64,000 nt of DNA from Rhodobacterales bacterium (lineage in GTDB: Bacteria; Pseudomonadota; Alphaproteobacteria; Rhodobacterales; Rhodobacteraceae): positions 62,001 through 126,000 of the forward strand of contig PDSA01000026.1 in assembly GCA_002748285.1 (NCBI GenBank), in the 5' to 3' direction. Position numbers and translations under genes: made by a program. The notes beneath the pieces were generated by a model. That model saw nothing but the letters and a program-made list of their open reading frames with translations. It was not told the origin of the DNA and did no database searches. Below are positions 18,874-28,596 of the stretch, in pieces. Position 1 is the first letter of the stretch. Each line of letters opens with the position of its first letter.

Positions 18874-20382
18874 ATGTCACATCTATTTCGAACCACCGCT
18901 CTGATCAGCCTGATCGCCAGCCCCGCATTCGCCGACATCACTGCTCAGGACGCTCTGGATATGATCAAAGCGCAAAATGCCGCGATGGGTCTGAAAATGG
19001 AGGTCTCGCAATCGCGCAAAGGGGATACGGTGACGCTGGATGACATCAAGCTCACCGGCCAGCTGCCGTTTGAGTGGGGCAGCGTCGAGCTGACCTCATC
19101 CGGCATATCGCTGACCGAAAACGCCGATGGCACGGTGGCGATGAAACTGCCCGACAGCCTGCCTTTTGCCATGGCGCTCAGCCTGCCGGATGATGTCTAT
19201 GTCACGGCTCAGGCGACCTCCCACGCGGAAAATTATCAAAACATCCTCTCCGGCACCCCCGGAGACATCCAGATGCGCTACTCCATGGACCGCACCCATC
19301 TGGAGCTGACCGAACTGACCGCCACCGGAGCCGAAACTTTTACGCTGGATTTTTCACTGGATATCACCGATGTGGCCGGGCTCAGCCATTTCAAAACCGG
19401 CAACATGCTGACGGGCATGCAGCAATACAGCTACGGCGGCATGGATATGAGCTGGACTTATCAGTTTGGCAAAGTCGGCAGCACCAACAGCTTCACTTCG
19501 GGCCGCACCAGCGGCAAAAACAGCTTTGCCCTGCCGGCAAATGGCATCGACTTTGCCAATTCTGCCGCCCAGCTGCGGGATGGGATGGCGCTTGAGCTGA
19601 GCTCTGAGATGCAGGACTACCACACCAAAGCCACGATTTATATCGCCGACAAGCTGCAACAAAAGCAGGATGCCTCGGTTCGCAACACCGTTACAGATAT
19701 CAGGATATCCGCGGACGGGTTTGGCATAATGTCAAAGGCCGAGGGGTACGATTTGGCAATCAAACTGGTCCAGTTGCCCTTTGACATCAAAGCCAGCCTT
19801 ACCGATGCCGTGGCAAACTTCAAACTGCCACTGCTCACAAGCGAACAGGATCAGGATCTGGTTTATGATGTTCGTCTTAACGGCATCACACTGCCCGAGG
19901 ATCTCTGGGCATTGATGGATCCCAAAAACGTGTTGCCGCACGATCCGGCTGATCTGGTGGTGGATATGTCGGGCAAGGGCCGCCTGTTCTACGACCTGCT
20001 CGATTTCAAAGCCATGCAAAAGGTTGCAGATGAAGGTCTGAAATTCGCCGAAGTCACCTCGGCCCGGCTCAACCAGCTTGAGCTTTCTGCCATTGGTGCG
20101 CATCTGCTGGGCTCGGGGGCGTTTACCTTTGACAATTCCGATCTGGAAACGCTCAAAGGTTTTCCGGCCACCGAGGGCACGGCTTCGTTCAAGCTGACCG
20201 GCATCAATGGCGGAATTGATGCGCTGCAAAAGGCGGGCATAATTTCACCCAATGATGTTATGCCCATGCGCATGGGGCTGGCGGCATTTTTTGCTGCGGG
20301 GGATGCCCCGGATACCATGGTTTCTGATGTCAAAATCACCCTGGATGGCAAAATCTTTACCAATGGCAAGCGCTTTAAATAG
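18874..20382 (+). CDS. DUF2125-type secreted protein, copy 2
   Basis: This is 502 residues from the ATG at 18874 (GGAAAAG upstream). The signal peptide MSHLFRTTALISLIASPAFA is followed by DITAQDALD. It is a paralogue of the preceding gene: it shares the KVTVDD/TVTLDD opening, the LP-D-PADLVVDMSGKGRL segment, GSGAFTFDNSDLETL and the C-terminal KIFTNGKRFK. The two have diverged substantially, so the duplication is old. Function is unknown; export to the periplasm is expected. Confidence 0.75.
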   Translation: MSHLFRTTALISLIASPAFADITAQDALDMIKAQNAAMGLKMEVSQSRKGDTVTLDDIKLTGQLPFEWGSVELTSSGISLTENADGTVAMKLPDSLPFAMALSLPDDVYVTAQATSHAENYQNILSGTPGDIQMRYSMDRTHLELTELTATGAETFTLDFSLDITDVAGLSHFKTGNMLTGMQQYSYGGMDMSWTYQFGKVGSTNSFTSGRTSGKNSFALPANGIDFANSAAQLRDGMALELSSEMQDYHTKATIYIADKLQQKQDASVRNTVTDIRISADGFGIMSKAEGYDLAIKLVQLPFDIKASLTDAVANFKLPLLTSEQDQDLVYDVRLNGITLPEDLWALMDPKNVLPHDPADLVVDMSGKGRLFYDLLDFKAMQKVADEGLKFAEVTSARLNQLELSAIGAHLLGSGAFTFDNSDLETLKGFPATEGTASFKLTGINGGIDALQKAGIISPNDVMPMRMGLAAFFAAGDAPDTMVSDVKITLDGKIFTNGKRFK

Positions 20383-20391
20383 CGCCCCAGC

Positions 20392-20431
20392 CACGGGCCG
20401 CAACATCGGTTTGACACCGCTGCGGCCCGTG
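20392..20431 (+). terminator. Strong hairpin after DUF2125 copy 2
   Basis: CACGGGCCGCA at 20392-20402 pairs perfectly with TGCGGCCCGTG at 20421-20431. There is no T-run after it, so it may be a weak terminator or an mRNA 3'-end stabiliser. Confidence 0.55.
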
Positions 20432-20460
20432 ATGCGTCATGTGACAAAAGGAACACCCCT

Positions 20461-21246
20461 TTGCCCGATGCCAACCCTGACCTCGATCTGCTGATAGAGG
20501 CCGCCCACGCCAGTGGCGAGATTGCCGGCAAATACTGGCGGCGCTCTCCGCAGAGCTGGGAAAAAAGCGCCGGGGCTGGGCCGGTGACCGAGGCCGATCT
20601 GGCGATTGATCAGATGCTGCGCCATGAATTATGCACCGCCCGGCCCGATTATGGCTGGCTGTCCGAAGAAACCGAGGACGACCCGGCGCGTCTGGCCCAT
20701 GATCAGTTGTTTATCATCGACCCGATCGACGGCACCCGCGCCTTTATCGCGGGTGCCGAAACCTTTGCCCATTCGCTGGCCATTGCCCGCGCCGGGCGCA
20801 TCACCGAAGCGGTGGTGTTCCTGCCGATGCTGGATAAACTCTATAGCGCCAGCCGCGATCAGGTGGCGTTGCTGAATGGGCAAGAGATCGGCCCCGCAAC
20901 GCCAGCGCAGGGCCAGACCCCGACCATTCTGGCGGCCAAATGCAATCTGGAGCCCCGCCATTGGCACGGCCAACCCGCCCCCTTTGCCCGCCATTACCGC
21001 CGCTCGCTGGCATATCGGATGTGTCTGGTGGCCGAGGGGCGCTTTGATGCGATGCTCACCCTGCGCCCGACCTTTGAATGGGACGTGGCCGCCGGGGCGC
21101 TGATTGCCCAACAGGCCGGGGTCCATGTCAGCGACCGCAGCGGCAAAGCGCTAAACTTTAACAACCGAAAAGCGCAGCTGGACGGCATCATGGCCGCCAG
21201 CGCACCGGTGCATAAGGCGATTTGCGATCGGCTCAATCCGGGCTGA
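20461..21246 (+). CDS. cysQ: Inositol monophosphatase family phosphatase (CysQ-like)
   Basis: This 261-residue Mg2+-dependent phosphatase is probably the 3'(2'),5'-bisphosphate nucleotidase that recycles PAP from sulfate assimilation. The metal-site motifs are SEETEDD (about residue 66) and DPIDGTRAF (about 85). The WDVAAGALI motif is near 200. Its start is a TTG at 20461 with AAAGGA ten bases upstream, and no in-frame ATG precedes the conserved N-terminus. CysQ is the most likely member, though other inositol-phosphatase-like substrates are possible. It heads a group leading into lipid A core genes. Confidence 0.82.
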   Translation: MPDANPDLDLLIEAAHASGEIAGKYWRRSPQSWEKSAGAGPVTEADLAIDQMLRHELCTARPDYGWLSEETEDDPARLAHDQLFIIDPIDGTRAFIAGAETFAHSLAIARAGRITEAVVFLPMLDKLYSASRDQVALLNGQEIGPATPAQGQTPTILAAKCNLEPRHWHGQPAPFARHYRRSLAYRMCLVAEGRFDAMLTLRPTFEWDVAAGALIAQQAGVHVSDRSGKALNFNNRKAQLDGIMAASAPVHKAICDRLNPG

Positions 21247-21324
21247 AACAGGGCGCATCTTGCCGTGGCAAAACCCGCCGCACTGCATTATGATCGGCCA
21301 GACACGAATAAAACGGAGCTCAAA

Positions 21325-21570
21325 ATGACCCAGCGTTTACATCTGGTGTTTGGCGGCGAATTGATCGACCCGACCAAAAACACCTTTAAAGATGTCGACA
21401 ATATCCACATTGTCGGCATGTTCCCCAATTACAAAACCGCCTATGACGCTTGGAAGGCCGAGGCCCACCGCACCGTAGACAACGCCCATATGCGCTATTT
21501 CATCGCCCATATTCACCGTCTGCGTGATGAAAAGGTCGAAGCTTCGCCCACCGAAGAGCTGGGCGGATAG
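21325..21570 (+). CDS. DUF4170 small protein
   Basis: This is 81 residues from the ATG at 21325 (CGGAG upstream). The sequence (HLVFGGELIDP, then VDNIHIVGMFPNY and AHMRYFIAHIHRL) matches the small alphaproteobacterial DUF4170 family, found regularly next to the cysQ-like gene and waaA. No function is known. It lacks a signal peptide and membrane segments. Confidence 0.85.
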   Translation: MTQRLHLVFGGELIDPTKNTFKDVDNIHIVGMFPNYKTAYDAWKAEAHRTVDNAHMRYFIAHIHRLRDEKVEASPTEELGG

Positions 21571-21585
21571 GCAAACGAGGCACGC

Positions 21586-22821
21586 ATGTCACTTGGCCTG
21601 AAGCTGTATCTTGCCGGAGCAAAACGCGAGGGCCGCGATGTGCCGCCCGATGCGCAACAGCTCAGGCTGGCGCGACCGGCCGGGCGGCTGATCTGGCTGC
21701 ATATTTCTGAAAGTCAGGAACTCAGCGCCGCCAAAGAGCTGATCCGCCTGCTGTCCGCCGAACCCGGCCCGCTGGCTTTTTTGCTGACCACCGGAGCCGG
21801 CTTGCCCGTCGATCCCAGCGGGGTGCCGCACTGTGATCAGCCCTGCCTGCACATCCCCGCCCCGGCTGATACACCGCAACAGGTGGCGGCATTTCTCGAA
21901 CATTGGCGTCCCACCCTTGCGGTTTGGCTGGGGGGGCATTTACGTCCGGCGTTGATCGTCGGCGCACAGGAGCGGCGCATTCCGTTGCTGCTGCTGAATA
22001 TGCGCCACCGGGCGCAGATTGACGGCAGAACGCGCCATGGCAAGGGGATCATGCGCGATCTGCTGGGCCTGTTTGACCATATCATGGCAGCCAATGGCAG
22101 TGTCGCGTTTGAGCTGAGCAAACAGGGCGCGGCCGCCGATGCGCTCAAGGTGTGCGGGGTGCTGCAAGAGGGTGGAGATACGCTCTATTGTGACGAACGC
22201 GACCGGAATGAGCTAGCCGAAATTCTGGCCTCGCGCCCGGTTTGGCTGGCGGCAAATCTCAGCGCAGATGAAGAGCAGACAATCATCGCCGCGCATCATC
22301 TGGTCAGCCGCACCGCGTATCGGCTGTTGCTGATCCTGGTGCCACAAGACCCCGGGCGCGGCGATGCTCTGGCGCAGGCACTGACGGCGCAGGGGTGGAT
22401 CGTGGCGCAGCGCTCACAATATCAGGACCCGGATGCCAACGTGCAGATTCTGATCGCCGATACCGAAGAAGAGATGGGGCTGTGGCTGCGGCTGTCTCCG
22501 ATCTGTTTTCTGGGGCAGTCGCTCACGGAAAATGCCTCAGGCCAATCGCCACTGAGCGCCGCCGCTTTGGGCTCAGCCATTTTGCACGGCCCGTATATCG
22601 CCCGGCATCAGGCGAGTTATGCGCGTTTGCAACAGGCCGGGGCGGCGCATCAGGTCGCCGATGCGCAACAGCTGGCCAGCCGGGTTGAACATCTGCTGGC
22701 CCCGGATCAGGCCGCAGCGATGGCGAGCGCCGGCTGGGAAGTCGTCACCGCCGGGGCTGAAGCCGCCGATCAGGCGCTCGAAGTCATCACGGCCATCCTT
22801 GACGAAACGGAGGATCGCTGA
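21586..22821 (+). CDS. waaA: 3-deoxy-D-manno-octulosonic acid transferase
   Basis: This 411-residue glycosyltransferase adds Kdo to lipid IVA at the cytoplasmic face of the inner membrane. The N-terminal glycosyltransferase-N domain is recognisable ([22 protein letters not shown], interrupted here for length only). The C-terminal half has the [19 protein letters not shown] and [13 protein letters not shown] donor-site segments. An N-terminal membrane anchor, common in WaaA, is not evident. Its stop overlaps the lpxK ATG by one base, and both functions are consecutive in lipid A assembly. Confidence 0.82.
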   Translation: MSLGLKLYLAGAKREGRDVPPDAQQLRLARPAGRLIWLHISESQELSAAKELIRLLSAEPGPLAFLLTTGAGLPVDPSGVPHCDQPCLHIPAPADTPQQVAAFLEHWRPTLAVWLGGHLRPALIVGAQERRIPLLLLNMRHRAQIDGRTRHGKGIMRDLLGLFDHIMAANGSVAFELSKQGAAADALKVCGVLQEGGDTLYCDERDRNELAEILASRPVWLAANLSADEEQTIIAAHHLVSRTAYRLLLILVPQDPGRGDALAQALTAQGWIVAQRSQYQDPDANVQILIADTEEEMGLWLRLSPICFLGQSLTENASGQSPLSAAALGSAILHGPYIARHQASYARLQQAGAAHQVADAQQLASRVEHLLAPDQAAAMASAGWEVVTAGAEAADQALEVITAILDETEDR

Positions 22822-23813
22822 TGCGCCCGCCGCTATTCTGGCTACGCCCGGCAGATGCGCCGGGCCTTTTGCCCCGGATTCTGGCCCCGCTGGGGGCGAT
22901 CTATGCTGCCGCCACCGCCCGCCGGGTCAAACGCCCCCCCGACTATACCGCACCGGTGCCGGTGATTTGCATCGGCAATATCAATGCGGGCGGCACCGGC
23001 AAAACCCCGACCGTGATTGCGATTGCCCAGCGCCTGCTGGCCACCGGGCACCACCCGCATGTGGTCTCGCGCGGCTATGGCGGGCGGCTGCAAGGGCCGG
23101 TGCGGGTGGATGAGATGCGCCACAGCGCCGATGAAACCGGGGATGAACCGCTGCTGCTGGCGGCGTTTGTGCCCACTTGGGTTGCCAAAGACCGCGCCGC
23201 CGGTGCCCGGGCGGCGGTTGAGGCCGGGGCAGATGTGATCCTGCTGGATGACGGGTTTCAGAACCCCTCGATTGCCAAGGATCTGTCGATTGTGGTGGTG
23301 GATGCCATGATCGGGTTTGGCAATGGCCGGGTGCTGCCCGCCGGCCCGCTGCGCGAGCCGGTCAAGGCCGGTCTGAAACGCGCTGATCTGGTGCTGTCCA
23401 TCGGCCCGGAATCGGCGCAAACCGCCTTTGCCCGCACTTGGTCGGGCATGATCACACAGCCGCATCTGCGCGGCGCGTTACAGCCTCTGCAAACCGGAAT
23501 CGAATGGCAGGGTCAGCGGGTGCTGGCCTTTGCCGGGATCGGCCAGCCCGAGAAGTTTTTTGCCACATTGCGCGCACTTGGGGCCGATCTGATCCATGCC
23601 GAAGCGCTGAGCGATCATCAGCCGCTCAGCCCGGCGCTGATGAAGCGTCTTTCGATTGAGGCCCGATTGCGCGATGCCATCATGGTGACCACGGAAAAGG
23701 ATGCGGTGCGCCTGCCAGCGGATTTTCGCAGCGAAGTGCTGAGCCTGCCGGTGCGTCTGGACATCGCCGACTGGAGCGCCTTTGACGCCGCCATGGCCCG
23801 CCTCATTGATTAA
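22821..23813 (+). CDS. lpxK: Tetraacyldisaccharide 4'-kinase
   Basis: This 330-residue enzyme phosphorylates the 4' position of the lipid A disaccharide precursor. The Walker A is [10 protein letters not shown] near residue 56, followed by [16 protein letters not shown], the DDGFQNPS catalytic segment near 143, and the C-terminal [10 protein letters not shown]. An N-terminal hydrophobic stretch fits its inner-membrane association. It is coupled to waaA and ends at a terminator shared with the convergent dsbA-like gene. Confidence 0.95.
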   Translation: MRPPLFWLRPADAPGLLPRILAPLGAIYAAATARRVKRPPDYTAPVPVICIGNINAGGTGKTPTVIAIAQRLLATGHHPHVVSRGYGGRLQGPVRVDEMRHSADETGDEPLLLAAFVPTWVAKDRAAGARAAVEAGADVILLDDGFQNPSIAKDLSIVVVDAMIGFGNGRVLPAGPLREPVKAGLKRADLVLSIGPESAQTAFARTWSGMITQPHLRGALQPLQTGIEWQGQRVLAFAGIGQPEKFFATLRALGADLIHAEALSDHQPLSPALMKRLSIEARLRDAIMVTTEKDAVRLPADFRSEVLSLPVRLDIADWSAFDAAMARLID

Positions 23814-23837
23814 GGGGGAGCGCCTGCCCCCCCTTTT
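23812..23837. terminator. Bidirectional terminator between lpxK and the DsbA-like gene
   Basis: AAGGGGG and CCCCCCTT flank an eight- to nine-base loop, with TTTT after it on the plus strand and a matching A/T edge for the other strand. It lies between two convergent stops. Confidence 0.65.
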
Positions 23838-23873
23838 CAAACCAGCTGTGCCAGATAGATCAGGCCCGTGTGC

Positions 23874-24509
23874 CTATTTCGCCAGCTTCTCATCCAGAGT
23901 GGCAACGAAATCCTCATAGCCCATATTGGCGTATTTCTGCCCGGCAATCATGAAAGACGGGGTCGCGTTCATATCATCGCGGCTGAAATTTTCTTTATAC
24001 CAGGCCACCAGCTTTTCAACCTTTTCGCGGTCCTGAAAACAGGCATCCATGCCTTCATTCGTCAATCCCGCCGTCAGGCCGATCTTGCGCAAATTGGCGA
24101 CCACGGTCTGCGGTGCGCCATCGCCCAGCCAGGCTTTTTGGTCATCCATCAGAATATCCACAATCCCGAAATAACGCATCTGCCCGCCGCACCGCGCCAA
24201 CAGGCTGGCCCAGAGATCATATTTGCTGAAATACGCCTCGCGATAGACAAAACGCACTTTGCCGGTGTCGATGTAGTTTTCTTTCAGCTGCGGCAAGACC
24301 TCTTGATGGAAAGAAGCGCAATGCGGGCAGGTGAATGAGGCATATTCCACCACCGTCACCGGCGCATCTTCGGCCCCCATCACCATTTCGATCACGCTGG
24401 CGGTCTGATCCCCGCTGGTTGTCTCGGCCAGTGCCGCACCGCTTAGACCAAAAGCTGTGCTTGCAGCCATCACAGCCGCCCCCAAACCCACAAATAATCT
24501 TCGTTTCAT
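23874..24509 (-). CDS. DsbA-family thiol:disulfide interchange protein
   Basis: This 211-residue periplasmic protein has a signal peptide (MKRRLFVGLGAAVMAASTAF, then GLSGAALAE). The thioredoxin fold carries the CPHC active site in FTCPHCASFHQEVLP. The C-terminal part TPSFMIAGQKYANMG supplies the conserved cis-Pro region (TPSF). Members oxidise or isomerise cysteines in exported proteins, and the alphaproteobacterial branch with this layout is often called DsbA/ScsC-like. The DUF721 gene ends 4 bp upstream, so the two are probably cotranscribed. Confidence 0.88.
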   Translation of the reverse strand: MKRRLFVGLGAAVMAASTAFGLSGAALAETTSGDQTASVIEMVMGAEDAPVTVVEYASFTCPHCASFHQEVLPQLKENYIDTGKVRFVYREAYFSKYDLWASLLARCGGQMRYFGIVDILMDDQKAWLGDGAPQTVVANLRKIGLTAGLTNEGMDACFQDREKVEKLVAWYKENFSRDDMNATPSFMIAGQKYANMGYEDFVATLDEKLAK

Positions 24510-24512
24510 TAA

Positions 24513-25049
24513 CTAGTTCCTTTTGTCATCTGAAGAGCGGGATATAACATTTGCCCCCAATGCCGCAAGCGCATCGCGCAAACCCTGATCGGCGACAGGC
24601 GCCGCGATTTTCTGCGCCTGCTGCCGGGTTTGCGGATCGGGCCTTGGCTTGCCGGGTTTGGGCGTGGCTCTGAACTGGGCCTGCCCCTCGGCGAACCCGG
24701 TGGCGGCGGTTTGCGTGATCCGAATCCGGGCAATGGCGCTGTAGCCGTAACAGGCATTGACCCGGGCGCGGATGGTTTCTTTTTGCATCTCTAAAATCGG
24801 AGCCTGCGCCCCGGTGGTTAGCAAGGTCAGCGTCGCCCCCAGCCCCTGACAGCCATATTTCACATCCACCGGGCGGGCCATATTGGCGGTGGTTTCGCCA
24901 ACGATTTCAACCCAATGGGTCAGCAGCCGGCTGACGGCAAAGCCCCGGCTTTCTCCTGCCGCACGGATGCGGGGCTGCAACAGGCTCGAGGCCCGCTGAA
25001 AGCCATAGCGGCCGCGCTTTTTGGAAGGGTTGGCAGGGGATTGCTTCAT
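24513..25049 (-). CDS. DUF721 (DciA-like) protein
   Basis: This 178-residue protein has the DUF721 domain in its first two thirds (LLTHWVEIVGE, then GATLTLLTTGAQAP and INACYGY-like RVNACYGYSAIARI). The DciA proteins of this family act as loaders of the replicative helicase, so a DNA-replication role is possible. The tail is Pro/Lys/Gln-rich and looks disordered. It is divergent from mutY and directly upstream of the DsbA-like gene. Confidence 0.8.
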   Translation of the reverse strand: MKQSPANPSKKRGRYGFQRASSLLQPRIRAAGESRGFAVSRLLTHWVEIVGETTANMARPVDVKYGCQGLGATLTLLTTGAQAPILEMQKETIRARVNACYGYSAIARIRITQTAATGFAEGQAQFRATPKPGKPRPDPQTRQQAQKIAAPVADQGLRDALAALGANVISRSSDDKRN

Positions 25050-25149
25050 CAGGGGCCTTGCGAATAGGATGCGGTGTTAGCGATTTCATGGCATCTTAAA
25101 CAGCTTGCGGCCAAGTGCCAGAACAATTCGACGACAAGGCAGGTAATAA

Positions 25150-26259
25150 TTGCGTGATGATCCGGAAAACCGACCGCTCAGCCGGGCTTTGCTGGAGTGG
25201 TATGATGTCCATGCCCGCGACCTGCCCTGGCGTGTCGCGCCCGCGCTGAGCAAGGCGGGCCAGCGGGCGGACCCTTATCGTGTCTGGATGTCCGAGATCA
25301 TGTTGCAGCAAACCACGGTGGTGGCGGTGGCGAAGTATTTTCACGCTTTCACCCGGCGCTGGCCGGATGTCGCCGCGCTGGCCGCCGCCGATGATGACGC
25401 GGTGATGGGGCAATGGGCCGGCCTGGGCTATTACGCCCGGGCCCGCAACTTGCTGAAAGCTGCGCGGATGGTGGTAGCCGATTATGACGGAGTGTTCCCG
25501 GATCATCGCGCCGAACTGCTGAAACTGCCCGGCATCGGCCCCTATACTGCGGCGGCGGTGGCAGCGATTGCGTTTGATCGATCGGAATGCGTGATGGATG
25601 GCAATGTCGAACGGGTGATGGCGCGGCTTTATAATGTGCAGACTCCGCTGCCCACCGCCAAGCCTGAGCTGTTTGCTCTGGCCGAGGCCCTCACCCCCGC
25701 CCAACGCCCCGGAGATTATGCCCAAGCCGTGATGGATCTGGGGGCGACGATCTGCACCCCGAAATCTCCGGCTTGCGGGATTTGCCCGTGGGATTTCGCC
25801 TGTCTGGCCCGTGCAGCGGGTCAGGCGGCACAGTTGCCGAAAAAGACGCCCAAGCCGGTCAAGCCCACCCGTCATGGCATTGTCTATATCGCGCGGCGCG
25901 ATGACGGAGCTTGGCTGCTCGAGCGGCGCCCCGGCAAAGGTCTGCTGGGCGGGATGCTGGGCTGGCCGGGCGGGCCATGGGGGGATCAGGCGGTTGAGCA
26001 GCCCCCGCTGGCAGCGGATTGGCACGAGTTGAGGGCACAGGTGCGCCACACCTTCACCCATTTCCACCTGCATCTGCGGGTGCGGATTGCCACGGTTGCA
26101 GATATCCGCCCGGATACGGGTTCTTTCATTGCCAAAACCGATTTCGACCCCGATAATCTGCCCACGGTGATGGCCAAAGCCTATCGGCTGGCGCGCACCG
26201 AATTTGACCGTGAGCGCGGCGCACAAATGATGCAGGAGCAAAAGGATGGACTCATCTAA
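25150..26259 (+). CDS. mutY: A/G-specific adenine glycosylase
   Basis: This 369-residue repair enzyme removes adenine opposite 8-oxoguanine. Motifs in order: LPWR near residue 27, SEIMLQQTTVVAV, GLGYYARARNL, LPGIGPYTAAAVAAIAF with VMDGNVERVMAR (helix-hairpin-helix and catalytic Asp), and the Fe-S loop C-x6-C-x2-C-x5-C (CTPKSPACGICPWDFAC). The C-terminal NUDIX-like domain reads the 8-oxoG strand. It starts at a TTG at 25150 behind AAGGCAGG, with no suitable ATG. Its 3' end overlaps alkB by 14 bp. Confidence 0.94.
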   Translation: MRDDPENRPLSRALLEWYDVHARDLPWRVAPALSKAGQRADPYRVWMSEIMLQQTTVVAVAKYFHAFTRRWPDVAALAAADDDAVMGQWAGLGYYARARNLLKAARMVVADYDGVFPDHRAELLKLPGIGPYTAAAVAAIAFDRSECVMDGNVERVMARLYNVQTPLPTAKPELFALAEALTPAQRPGDYAQAVMDLGATICTPKSPACGICPWDFACLARAAGQAAQLPKKTPKPVKPTRHGIVYIARRDDGAWLLERRPGKGLLGGMLGWPGGPWGDQAVEQPPLAADWHELRAQVRHTFTHFHLHLRVRIATVADIRPDTGSFIAKTDFDPDNLPTVMAKAYRLARTEFDRERGAQMMQEQKDGLI

Positions 26260-27379
26260 ACACATTGCTGGCTTTGCTGCGGCGCTGCCGTTCTGGATGT
26301 CTTTTATCGCGCTGCCTCTGGCGGTGATCGGTGCGGTGTTTGGCGGCTGGTGGGTGATTTTGCTGCCGCTTTACGGCTGGTCCACCGCCAGCCTGCTGGA
26401 TGCGATTCTGGGTCTGAACCTGAACAACCCCGATACCAGCACCCCCGATAAAGATCTGTTCTGGTATCGGTTGATCACGCTGATCTGGTTTCCGCTGCAA
26501 TTTGCCCTGATCTATGGCATGATCTGGTGGGTGAGTGAAACCGATCACCTTTCAACGCTGGAAAAGATATTGCTGTTTTACGGGGTTGGGGTGACGTCGG
26601 GCAGTATCGGGATTGTTTACAGCCATGAGCTGATGCATCAACGCAACCGGCTGGAATGCTGGCTGGCCGATCTGCTGCTGGCCACCGTGTTATACAGCCA
26701 TTTCCGCAGCGAACATCTGCTGGTGCATCACCCCTATGTCGGCACCCCGCGCGATGCGGTCACGGCGCGGTATAATGAGGGCTTTCATCAGTATTTCCCG
26801 CGGGTGCTGCGCGACTGCCTGCCTTCGGCCTGGCGGGCGGAAACGGCGCTGTTGGCACGGCGCAATCTGGGGCCGTTTCACCCGCGCAATCCGTTCTGGA
26901 GATATGCGATCCTGCAGGCCGCCGCGCTGGGGTTGGCCTTTGCGATCGGTGGCGTGGCCGGGGTTTTGCCGTTTCTGTTTCAGGCGTTCATCGCAATCTG
27001 GCATCTGGAGCTGACGAACTATGTCGAACATTACGGCCTGACCCGTAAATATCTGGACAATGGCAAATATGAGCATGTCAAACCGCGTCATTCCTGGAAT
27101 GCGTCGCATACGGCTTCGAACTGGTTGCTGATCAATTTGCAGCGCCATTCCGATCACCATTACAAACCGGCGCGGCGCTACCCGTTGCTGCAAACCTATG
27201 ACCCTGATGAAGCGCCGCAGCTACCTTATGGTTACCCGATCATGACCGCTCTGGCGATGATGCCGCATCTGTGGCGGCGGCGAATGAACCCAAGGGTGCG
27301 CAAATGGCGCGAGATGCATTATCCCGAGATCACTGATTGGCAACCTTACAAAGAGGCCTCCACCCCGATGCCACGATAG
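26246..27379 (+). CDS. alkB: Alkane 1-monooxygenase
   Basis: This 377-residue integral membrane di-iron hydroxylase oxidises n-alkanes to 1-alkanols using rubredoxin electrons. The histidine boxes are intact: HELMHQ, EHLLVHH and RHSDHH, plus the AlkB-specific NYVEHYGL and LQRHSDHHYKPARRYPLL. About six membrane helices are visible. No rubredoxin or rubredoxin reductase is encoded nearby. The start overlaps the end of mutY, so it is translated from the same message. Confidence 0.93.
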   Translation: MDSSKHIAGFAAALPFWMSFIALPLAVIGAVFGGWWVILLPLYGWSTASLLDAILGLNLNNPDTSTPDKDLFWYRLITLIWFPLQFALIYGMIWWVSETDHLSTLEKILLFYGVGVTSGSIGIVYSHELMHQRNRLECWLADLLLATVLYSHFRSEHLLVHHPYVGTPRDAVTARYNEGFHQYFPRVLRDCLPSAWRAETALLARRNLGPFHPRNPFWRYAILQAAALGLAFAIGGVAGVLPFLFQAFIAIWHLELTNYVEHYGLTRKYLDNGKYEHVKPRHSWNASHTASNWLLINLQRHSDHHYKPARRYPLLQTYDPDEAPQLPYGYPIMTALAMMPHLWRRRMNPRVRKWREMHYPEITDWQPYKEASTPMPR

Positions 27380-27732
27380 GGGCCGGAGGGGATGGGCCCG
27401 GAGATCTTTGCCACGGTCGGAGGGAGCCTGTGTCTTGCGATCTGGGGGAAAAAAGGGTGCCGCGAGAAACGCCCCCTTGCCGAACCGCATTCCGGCAAAA
27501 TCTGGCCGAATGGCGGGCGTGCGATTCACCAAGGCCGATCCGCCACACCCTGACGCCCTTTGCCCCCACTTTGCCGCCCAGTCGCCCGGCCTGACACAAG
27601 CGCATTCTCGCCCCTCGCATGACCCCCGGGATCAAGCCCCTGCCCCGGCCTTTTCCGCAAAACCCGACTGTTTTGCTTGCCAGCCCGCCCGGCGCACGCT
27701 AGGCCATATATGAAACTGCAAAGGGGGGTGCT
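27380..27732. other. 353-bp intergenic region
   Basis: This gap lies between alkB and sseA, which are read in the same direction. I see no gene, clear terminator or repeat. An AAAGGGGG ribosome binding site precedes the sseA start at 27733. Confidence 0.4.
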
Positions 27733-28596
27733 ATGTTCCGGGATGATCCGAAAACGCTGGTGTCGACCAAATGGCTGGCTGACCATTTGAACGATCCGAA
27801 TTTGCGCATCTTTGATGCTTCGTGGTATATGCCCGACGATCCCCGCAACGCTGAGGCCGAATTCAAGGCCCGTCACATCCCCAATGCCCGCTATTTCGAC
27901 ATTGACGATGTCGCCGATCACCGCTCGGATCTGCCGCATATGGCGCCTCCGGTGGATAAGTTCCTGTCGCGGATGCGCGCCATGGGGGTAGGCGATGGGC
28001 ATCAGGTGGTGGTCTATGACAACGCCGGGATTTTTTCCGCCCCGCGGGTCTGGTGGCTGTGCCGTCTGATGGGCCATGATGATGTGGCCGTGCTGGATGG
28101 CGGGCTGCCCAAATGGATCGCCGAAGGCCACCCGGTCACCGACACCCCGCCCATTATTCGCGACCGGCACATGTATGCGCATTTTCAGCCGCAAATGGTC
28201 AAGGATGTCACCCAGATTGCCGCAGCATCGAAGCTGGGGGATTACGAGATCGTCGATGCCCGCAACGCCGCGCGTTTTCTGGGCGAGGAGCCCGAACCCC
28301 GCCCCGGTTTGCGCAGCGGCCATATCCCCAATTCGAAAAATCTCTGTTTCACCGATCTGATCAGGGCCGATGGCACCCTGAAAGACAACGCCGCGCTGCA
28401 GGCGGAGTTTGACAAAGCCGGGGTTGATCTGAGCAAGCCGGTAATTTCGACCTGCGGCTCGGGCGTGACCTCGACCATCATCAATCTGGCGCTCAGCCGC
28501 CTCGGCCATGACAACCACGCCGTCTATGATGGGTCGTGGTGTGAATGGGGAATGCCCAGTGATCTGAAAGTTGCGAAAGGAGCAAACACATGCTGA
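27733..28596 (+). CDS. sseA: 3-mercaptopyruvate sulfurtransferase
   Basis: This 287-residue protein has two tandem rhodanese domains. The N-terminal inactive domain begins VSTKWLADHLNDPNLRIFDA. The C-terminal domain carries the active-site loop STCGSGVTS, typical of mercaptopyruvate (CG[S/T]GVT) rather than thiosulfate sulfurtransferases. It transfers sulfur from 3-mercaptopyruvate to thiols or cyanide. It overlaps the following aminotransferase gene by 7 bp. A transaminase can supply 3-mercaptopyruvate from cysteine, so the pair may be functional. Confidence 0.92.
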   Translation: MFRDDPKTLVSTKWLADHLNDPNLRIFDASWYMPDDPRNAEAEFKARHIPNARYFDIDDVADHRSDLPHMAPPVDKFLSRMRAMGVGDGHQVVVYDNAGIFSAPRVWWLCRLMGHDDVAVLDGGLPKWIAEGHPVTDTPPIIRDRHMYAHFQPQMVKDVTQIAAASKLGDYEIVDARNAARFLGEEPEPRPGLRSGHIPNSKNLCFTDLIRADGTLKDNAALQAEFDKAGVDLSKPVISTCGSGVTSTIINLALSRLGHDNHAVYDGSWCEWGMPSDLKVAKGANTC

